Shown: one piece after another, positions 58,730 through 64,000 of the stretch
Layout: every line of letters starts with the position of its first letter
How positions within the stretch are numbered: the first letter of the stretch is position 1
Assembly: GCF_000276665.1 (NCBI RefSeq)
Contig: NW_004955416.1
Span: 400,740 to 464,739, forward strand
DNA from: Chinchilla lanigera
Lineage: Eukaryota > Chordata > Mammalia > Rodentia > Chinchillidae
Direction: 5' to 3'
DNA: 64,000 nucleotides
Made by a program: the position numbers and the translations under genes
Notes under the pieces: generated by a model
The model's database searches: none
What the model was told of the DNA's origin: nothing
The model's input: the letters and a program-made list of their open reading frames with translations, nothing else

Positions 58730-59480
58730 GTGGTCTCATCGCCCGTTACCGCACAGCGTGCTCTGCCACCGCGGGCACCGCGGGCACACGCCGCGACACC
58801 TGCGCTTCCGGGCCGGCGTTTCTCCGGAACCGCACGCACGCTCCTCTGCCTTTCCCACCCGAACTCCGGAAGCTGGGGGCAGTACTTCCGCCGCACTTCC
58901 GCTTCGTTGATCTTCCGGCCGAGGCGACTGGGCTCACAGCTCCCCGGATTGGGCGCCCTGCGACGGTGACGCGGCTCCGGGCGGGGGACGGGCTTCCGGC
59001 CGCGGGCGCCTCTGTGGTTGGCGTCATGGCGGGCGCTCCGTGGGGCCTCGCTGCCGGCCTGCTGCTGCTGCTGCTGCTGCTGTCGGGGGCTGCCCGGAGC
59101 TCGGAGGTGCCCGGCGCTGCCGCTGAGGGCTCGGGCGGCAGTGGCGTCGGCCCGGGAGATCGCTTCAAGATCGAGGGGCGTGCGGTCGTCCCCGGGGTGA
59201 AGCCGCAGGACTGGATCTCGGCGGCCCGCGTGCTCGTAGACGGAGAGGAGCACGTCGGCTTTCTGAAGTGAGTGCCCGCGGGGCAGCAGGCGGGCGGCCG
59301 GCGGGGTCGGCGCGAGGTCAGGAGGGGGCGCGGAGCAGGGCGGCGCCCGGAGGTCGAGCCCGCGCGGGCGGGGGCGCAGCGGGGCCTCTCCGCGCCCGGC
59401 GCCGGGGTCAGTTACGTTCTCCCGCGTGTTGGCCCCGTGTGGCGCCGGCCGCTCTTGGCCCGGGGGACAGGGTGACTTTT
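58730..59480 (+). promoter_or_regulatory. CpG island and bidirectional-looking housekeeping promoter of EMC7
   Basis: This is the only long stretch in the window dense in G+C and CpG. It surrounds EMC7 exon 1. No TATA box is evident. Upstream of the ATG there are several ETS-type cores (58804, 58865-58872, 58884, 58895, 58911-58918, 58993), an inverted CCAAT (ATTGG at 58948-58952) and a CRE-like TGACGCGG (58967-58974). This is typical of a constitutive promoter. The transcription start is not determinable here. Confidence 0.85.
59026..59267 (+). CDS. EMC7: EMC7, ER membrane protein complex subunit 7, first coding exon (partial gene)
   Basis: The exon encodes about 80 residues: a signal peptide with an eight-Leu core (residues 12-19), then [16 protein letters not shown] and the start of the lumenal beta-sandwich ([19 protein letters not shown], then [14 protein letters not shown]). 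It ends within a Lys codon at a GTGAGT donor (59268). The ATG has a good context (G at -3 and +4), and the peptide matches the EMC7 N-terminus. The frame is open upstream to about 58555, but that stretch is GC-rich promoter and SINE sequence, so I do not extend the start. Family knowledge: EMC7 is a single-pass subunit whose lumenal domain belongs to the EMC insertase, which places tail-anchored and multipass proteins in the ER membrane. Later exons (transmembrane segment, cytosolic tail) lie beyond the window. Confidence 0.95.
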
Positions 59481-60026
59481 TACCTCTTGCTGGATTTTTT
59501 CCTTTGCATCGCGTCTGGTTTCTTTAGAATCCGGTCGCTTTTTGCCTTCATTTGAGTCCTTTGGTAACTTTGTGTTGTGTAGAAAGATGCTAAACATGTG
59601 GGAATTCTCAAAGCCCAGAGGGCTTTCGGTGATGACATCGGCAGGGAGGCTGATGTTACTATTTCTAAAATTAACGTGCCCTGAAGTCCCTAATCAGAGC
59701 ACTTGGGTTTTTTTTGTGAGGGGCCCTGGGATTGGGATTATTGTTCTTTTTACACTTGAATTCGTCGAGGGATTTGCAAAACCACGCTTGTCGCCCATGT
59801 GAAACTACGGTCTACATTGGTTACACATGTTTTTAGTTTCTAGCTGTTACTGGGAATGGGATTTCTACCTATTTTAGAAGAAGGGATGCATTTGTTGGCT
59901 CTCCAGTTTGGCAGCAGTCTGCTTTTCATATGTGTAGGCACAAGTATGAAGTTTTAAGTCTTTCCACCACCGCGTGGAAAGTGAAATAATAAAATGAAAG
60001 AAAATAGGAAAGGAAGATATGGTTTG

Positions 60027-60109
60027 GGCTGGTTTGCACACCAGCAAGTGGCGTAGACCACTTAAATGTGAACATTTAAGTTTGGTGTGCAGATTTGTTC
60101 ACACCAGCC
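60027..60109. repeat. Three nested inverted-repeat arms (hairpin/cruciform candidate)
   Basis: The arm pairs are GGCTGGT/ACCAGCC (60027-60033, 60103-60109), TGCACACCA/TGGTGTGCA (60035-60043, 60083-60091) and CTTAAATGT/ACATTTAAG (60061-60069, 60072-60080). All are perfect. Confidence 0.85.
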
Positions 60110-60156
60110 AAGTGCCCACCTGAGCGATTAAACCGCAGGTTAATAAAGACAACGAG

Positions 60157-60245
60157 GGGCCGGGGATGTAGCTCAGCGGCACAACGCCTGCCTGGCAAGC
60201 GCAAGGTCCTGAGTTTGATTCCTGGTACAAAAAATAAATAAATAA
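60157..60245 (+). mobile_element. Young ID SINE in EMC7 intron 1
   Basis: 'ggccggggatgtagctcagc' to '(aaat)n'. Box A and box B are well kept. Confidence 0.9.
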
Positions 60246-60449
60246 AAGCGACACTTTTACCACTGGTATTTTCAAAATGTTTGGCATTAGTAATCTGGCG
60301 CGAGGAGTCTTTAGGGTTTACCCTAATTAATGTTTTAATGGTAAAACTCCCACTAAGCTTTGGAAAATGGCCTTAATGGGCCATTTGACTTTTCCTCTGC
60401 AGTATTCAGTTCTCTTGAAAAGCGTTTTTTTCTTGTTTGTTTGTGTTTT

Positions 60450-60836
60450 TGGTTTTTTTTTTTTGAGACGGGGTCTCGCTCTGCGGTTCAGGCTGGCCTT
60501 GAACTCGAAGTGATCCTCCTGCCTCAGCCTCCCAAGTGCTGGGATTACAGAGTGCTGGGACTACAGGCATGTGCCACCACAGCCGGCTGAAAAGCGTGTA
60601 TTTTTAATGTTAAAATAATGTAGTAGTAATATGTTTATTGAAGAAAATGAGAAACTTTCTTTTTGAAAGTTGTAACATAGTAACAGCGCTTCTTTTTCTT
60701 TCCTTTTTTTTTTTTTGAGACAGGGTCTGGCTGTGTAGTTCGGGCTGACCTTGAGCTCACTTTGTAGCCCAGGGTGGCCTTGAACTCATAATGATCCTGT
60801 GTGCTGGGATTACAGACCTGCGCACTACACCTAGCT
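60450..60836 (-). mobile_element. Two antisense B1 SINEs
   Basis: Copies at about 60450-60590 (with 'gagtgctggga' duplicated near its end) and 60703-60836. Confidence 0.85.
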
Positions 60837-61544
60837 CAATGCTTCTTAACCTAAAACACACAATACTTTATAATCTGCCCTTTTCACTTAGTGTTTGTGA
60901 ACAGCTTTTAATATCATTCGTGGTGTTAATATTCTATTATCATATACATAGAAAAGTTGATTGAGAATTAATGAGTTTACGGTAACAGTTTTGTTGGAAG
61001 AGGGGTATATAATTCGGCTTGTAGCTGTTTTGAGTAACGCACAATTTTGACTTACATGTGTGCTTTTTTGGCTAATGGAGGTATGGGGAGTTGGGGCTGA
61101 AGAGTACTCATGCCATTTCTTAACATCATCTCTATGTATAGAAGCCATAATTTGTTTAACCTCTCCATTTTCTTTTTCTGAACCTGGGGATTATGAGTGA
61201 ATAATACTCCCAAACTATGTTTCAAACCATGCAGGGAGTGTTGTAGGCAAACACCTTTGAGGGCAGGCCAGGCACATGGTGGAGGACTGTCCAACTTCTT
61301 CCAGGCTGTCTGTGCACAGGAGTTTGTCAACAGCCTGAGTAGTCCAGGGACACAGGATAGATAGACGGCAAGGGACCAAAAGGGAGAGGTAATTAGGTCC
61401 TGGTGACTAGTGAGATACGGGGGAAAGGGCATGTGTACAAGCTTTTGGAAGAAGCTGGGGTGCAGTCAAACAAGACGGACTCTCCAGTCAGAAGTCTGCA
61501 CTGCTCTTACACCCGCAGACCCTTCTCCTTCCTTCTGGATCATG

Positions 61545-61655
61545 ATCTTCTCTTCTCTTTTCTCTTTTCTCTTCTCTTTTCTCTTCTCTCTTCTCTCTTC
61601 TCTCTTCTCTCTTCTCTCTTCTCTCTTCTCTTCTCTTCTCTTCTCCTTTCCCTTT
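61545..61655 (+). repeat. Pyrimidine array (TCTCT/TTCTC pentamer and longer units)
   Basis: About 110 nt of pure C/T built from 'cttctctttt' and 'cttctct' units. Confidence 0.95.
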
Positions 61656-61689
61656 TTCTTCCTCAATTTTTGAATTTTAAATTGTTTTC

Positions 61690-62050
61690 AGGGCTTTTTT
61701 GACAAAGATTATATGCTGCAATTATATACTACACTTTTTGGAAATTTTTATAATGGAAAATCTCACACATATACAAAAATATGAGTCCTTGAATACTCAC
61801 CACAGTCTCCTGTTTCATTTCATATATTCTCTACAGTTCATGTACTTTGTTTCTAGTATATTTTCAAATGGTCCTGAGTTTAACACTGTTTCACTTGTAA
61901 AAGCATTTATTATGTATCTCTAAAAGGTAAGGACTTAAACAAAAACCATAGTGCCATTACAGATTCTACAAAATAAATCATCACTTAGTATCCTAACATC
62001 CATTCTATTTTTGTTTTCCTAGTTATATAAAAAAGTACATTTATATATTT
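61690..62050 (-). mobile_element. Possible old LINE fragment, antisense
   Basis: 'aaccatagtgccattacaga' and 'tagtatcctaacatccattc' resemble the antisense 3' region of old L1 copies. Weak. Confidence 0.35.
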
Positions 62051-62149
62051 GTTCTTTCAATAGAGCCTCCACAGTGAAGAATACCTTTTACTGTTGTTTG
62101 ATTTTTGTTTTTTGTTTTTTGGTGAGGTTTTTTTTTTTTTTTTTTTTTT

Positions 62150-62292
62150 CTGTATTATTTTTGGGTCAGGGTCTTGCTACCTAGTTCAGGCTAGTCTTGA
62201 ACTGACTTGCCAAGGCTGGCCTCAAACTCCGTGGCTGTCTTCCTGTCTCAGCCTTCTGAGTGCTGGGATTACAGGGGTGTGTCCACCTGACT
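62150..62292 (-). mobile_element. B1 SINE, antisense
   Basis: Poly-T, 'gggtcagggtcttgctacct' and 'gctgggattacaggggtgtg'. Confidence 0.85.
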
Positions 62293-62434
62293 GAAGAACA
62301 CATCTTAAAACTAAGTTTAAACATTTTTTAAATAAAACTTGTGTTGTCTCCTTTAAGTAAAATGTTTACCTTAGAATAAAGTGCACATTTAGTCCTGTCC
62401 AGTTATCTGCTTAGTTTTTCTTTTTTTCTGGACG

Positions 62435-62660
62435 TAGAATCAATCTATCTATCTGTCTTTCTTTCTTCCTTTCTTTCTTTTTGATACTGGAGATTGCACT
62501 GAGCTACATCCTCCCTGCTTTTTTAATTTTTAATTTTTTCATTGTGAGACAGGGTTTCACCAAGTTACTAAACTGGCCAGGCTGGGCTCAAAGTTGTGTG
62601 CCTCCTGCTTCGGCTGCTCAGCATGTTGGGACTGCAGGCCTCTTCCATCATGCCGGGGTC
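62435..62660 (-). mobile_element. Simple repeat and ID-B1 dimer, antisense
   Basis: (TCTA/TCTT)n at 62440-62480, then the dimer ('tgatactggagattgcactg', 'gagacagggtttcaccaagt'). Confidence 0.78.
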
Positions 62661-63381
62661 AGAAGAACATTTTGAAATTGGCTCAGTGGGGTTCCATGAA
62701 GAAGTAGATGCACTCAAATAAGAGTAATTCACAGATTAATGAAAGGATTAAACAATGTTGTCACGGTATAGGGAAACCACCAGGTTGTGCTGTACCTTGG
62801 GAGGATACAATCGTGTGACTGTTACCTGACTGTTACCGTCTCTGAGCGTCAGGGAGGAGGGGACACAGAGGTTTCTGGAAACTCCACGGGAAAGAAGGGC
62901 TGCCTTGGAGAAGCTGTGCCCGCAACACAGCCAGTCAGAGGTGCCCACTCACCGATAAAGCTGAGGAGAAAATGTACCGTCTTGCTTTCTTGCCTTCTTG
63001 CGTTCTGTGGAGCGAAGGCTGCAGAGTGGGTCAGGAGGAAGGTGGGAGATGTCCACCCCAAGAATAGGTTAACTTGTTGGACTTTTATGTTTGATTTTGT
63101 TGTAGTTTAATGTGTTCTTTGAAGTTACAAGAAACACTTTCTCTTTTTATCTTCTGGTAAATATTGTGGATATAACCAGGATCAATTAATTACTCCTTTA
63201 ACTATCAAAGACCCTAAAGATTTAAGAAGCATTATTTTAACATTATTATGATAGTGGGGATTTTCTGATGTACTTGGTCCTTTTCAGAGCATTTGTTACC
63301 CTGAGACAGACTTTTCTTTTGGAATAGCAGTTTCTCATTTTCCAAAGACATTAACTTTTACCTGCCAAATTATATCAGTTC

Positions 63382-63540
63382 TTTTTTTTTTTTTGTCTTT
63401 TGAGACAGTGTCTCACTGTGCAGTTCAGGCTGGCCTTGAGCTCATTGTGTAGCCCAGGCTGGTCTCAAACTCACAACAGTCCTCCTGCCTCAACCTCCCG
63501 AGTGCTGGGATTACAGGCGTGTGCCACCACACCCGGCTAT
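63382..63540 (-). mobile_element. B1 SINE, antisense, full length
   Basis: 'gagacagtgtctcactgtgc' to 'gtgtgccaccacacccggct', with both internal units. Confidence 0.9.
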
Positions 63541-63796
63541 ATCAGTTCTTGATAGGGTAGTTTTTTAAAATTCAGCAGGTTTAGAAGAAATCAGTAAAGA
63601 AGAAAAGATGGATGGTTTTAAATACATAAACATTTTGTGCTTGTACACGTTCTCAAAAAAGTAACTAAAGTGAGTGTGACTGTTTCTAATAAGTGGAATA
63701 AATACTATGTAAATCCTTTTTACTGTTTGTAAAGAAGAAAAAACTCCCAACAAAATACAAATTAAAACAAAATGCAACAGAATCTCCCTTCTACCT

Positions 63797-63965
63797 CCCT
63801 GGAGATTGGGAATTGAACCCAGAACTTCTCATTGAGCTATGTTCTTAGCTCCCTGCCCTTTGTACATTTTGAGATAAGGTCTCACTAAATTGCTCAGTTG
63901 CCTAGGCTGGGTGTGAACTTGTGCCCCTCCTGTCTCAGCCTCCCAGGGTGCATAACAGGCTGCCA
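63797..63965 (-). mobile_element. ID-B1 dimeric SINE, antisense
   Basis: 'gattgggaattgaacccaga', then 'gagataaggtctcactaaat' and 'gtctcagcctcccagggtg'. Confidence 0.78.
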
Positions 63966-64000
63966 TTTTTAATAGTAAGAACTCGTTTAGGGGATTGGCA

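Larger units (their letters stand above)
59268..64000 (+). other. EMC7: EMC7 intron 1 (partial)
   Basis: It begins at the GTGAGT donor. No sequence matching the next EMC7 coding segment is found before the window ends. Contents are an ID SINE, several antisense B1 and ID-B1 elements, a pyrimidine pentamer array, a LINE-like stretch and a nested inverted repeat at 60027-60109, described separately. 60840-61540 and 62680-63380 show nothing I can assign. Confidence 0.85.

Noticed and set aside
58555..59025. In-frame open extension upstream of the EMC7 ATG
   Set aside because: It runs through a SINE and promoter sequence; the downstream ATG fits the known signal peptide and has a good context.
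58708..59253. Long minus-strand frames opposite EMC7 exon 1, including a poly-Gln and a poly-Ser run
   Set aside because: They are shadows of the GC-rich island and of the CTG run coding poly-Leu on the other strand.

Overview
This is a 64 kb piece of a rodent nuclear genome. The evidence is two spliced genes with GT-AG introns, B1 SINEs with a tandem ~30-bp internal duplication, tRNA-derived ID SINEs, ID-B1 dimers, MaLR-type LTRs, antisense L1 fragments, and old MIR/L2/Tigger/MER5 copies. The many ID-related SINEs and the sequence of the ID copies suggest a non-murid rodent. I cannot fix the species; a castorimorph such as beaver is only a guess. Three runs of N (3154-3378, 27217-27316, 57044-57317) are assembly gaps.

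Layout: 1-21368 is most likely the large first intron of KATNBL1. It is filled with SINEs, antisense L1 fragments and MaLR LTRs, and holds an antisense, frameshifted, intronless MLKL pseudogene (13520-14460). The complete KATNBL1 coding sequence follows on the + strand in nine exons (21384-31147), encoding 304 residues, with a 3'UTR and a polyadenylation signal near 32.4 kb. The interval 32.4-58.6 kb is intergenic and rich in repeats, including an LTR nested in an older LTR, a Tigger1-like DNA transposon with TA flanks, and a site hit in series by three SINEs. At 58.7-59.5 kb a CpG island carries the promoter and first coding exon of EMC7 (+ strand). The rest of the window is EMC7 intron 1.

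The order and shared orientation KATNBL1 then EMC7 match, from memory, the human chromosome 15q14 arrangement. The two products do not share a pathway: KATNBL1 is a regulator of microtubule-severing katanin, and EMC7 is a subunit of the ER membrane protein insertase EMC. I found no new multi-gene system. The points most worth checking are the MLKL retrocopy, the serial SINE landing site, a CpG-rich SINE inside the EMC7 island, tandem splice donors in KATNBL1, a nested inverted repeat in EMC7 intron 1, and a 30-bp repeat beside an assembly gap. Repeat boundaries are read by eye and are approximate unless flanking duplications are cited.
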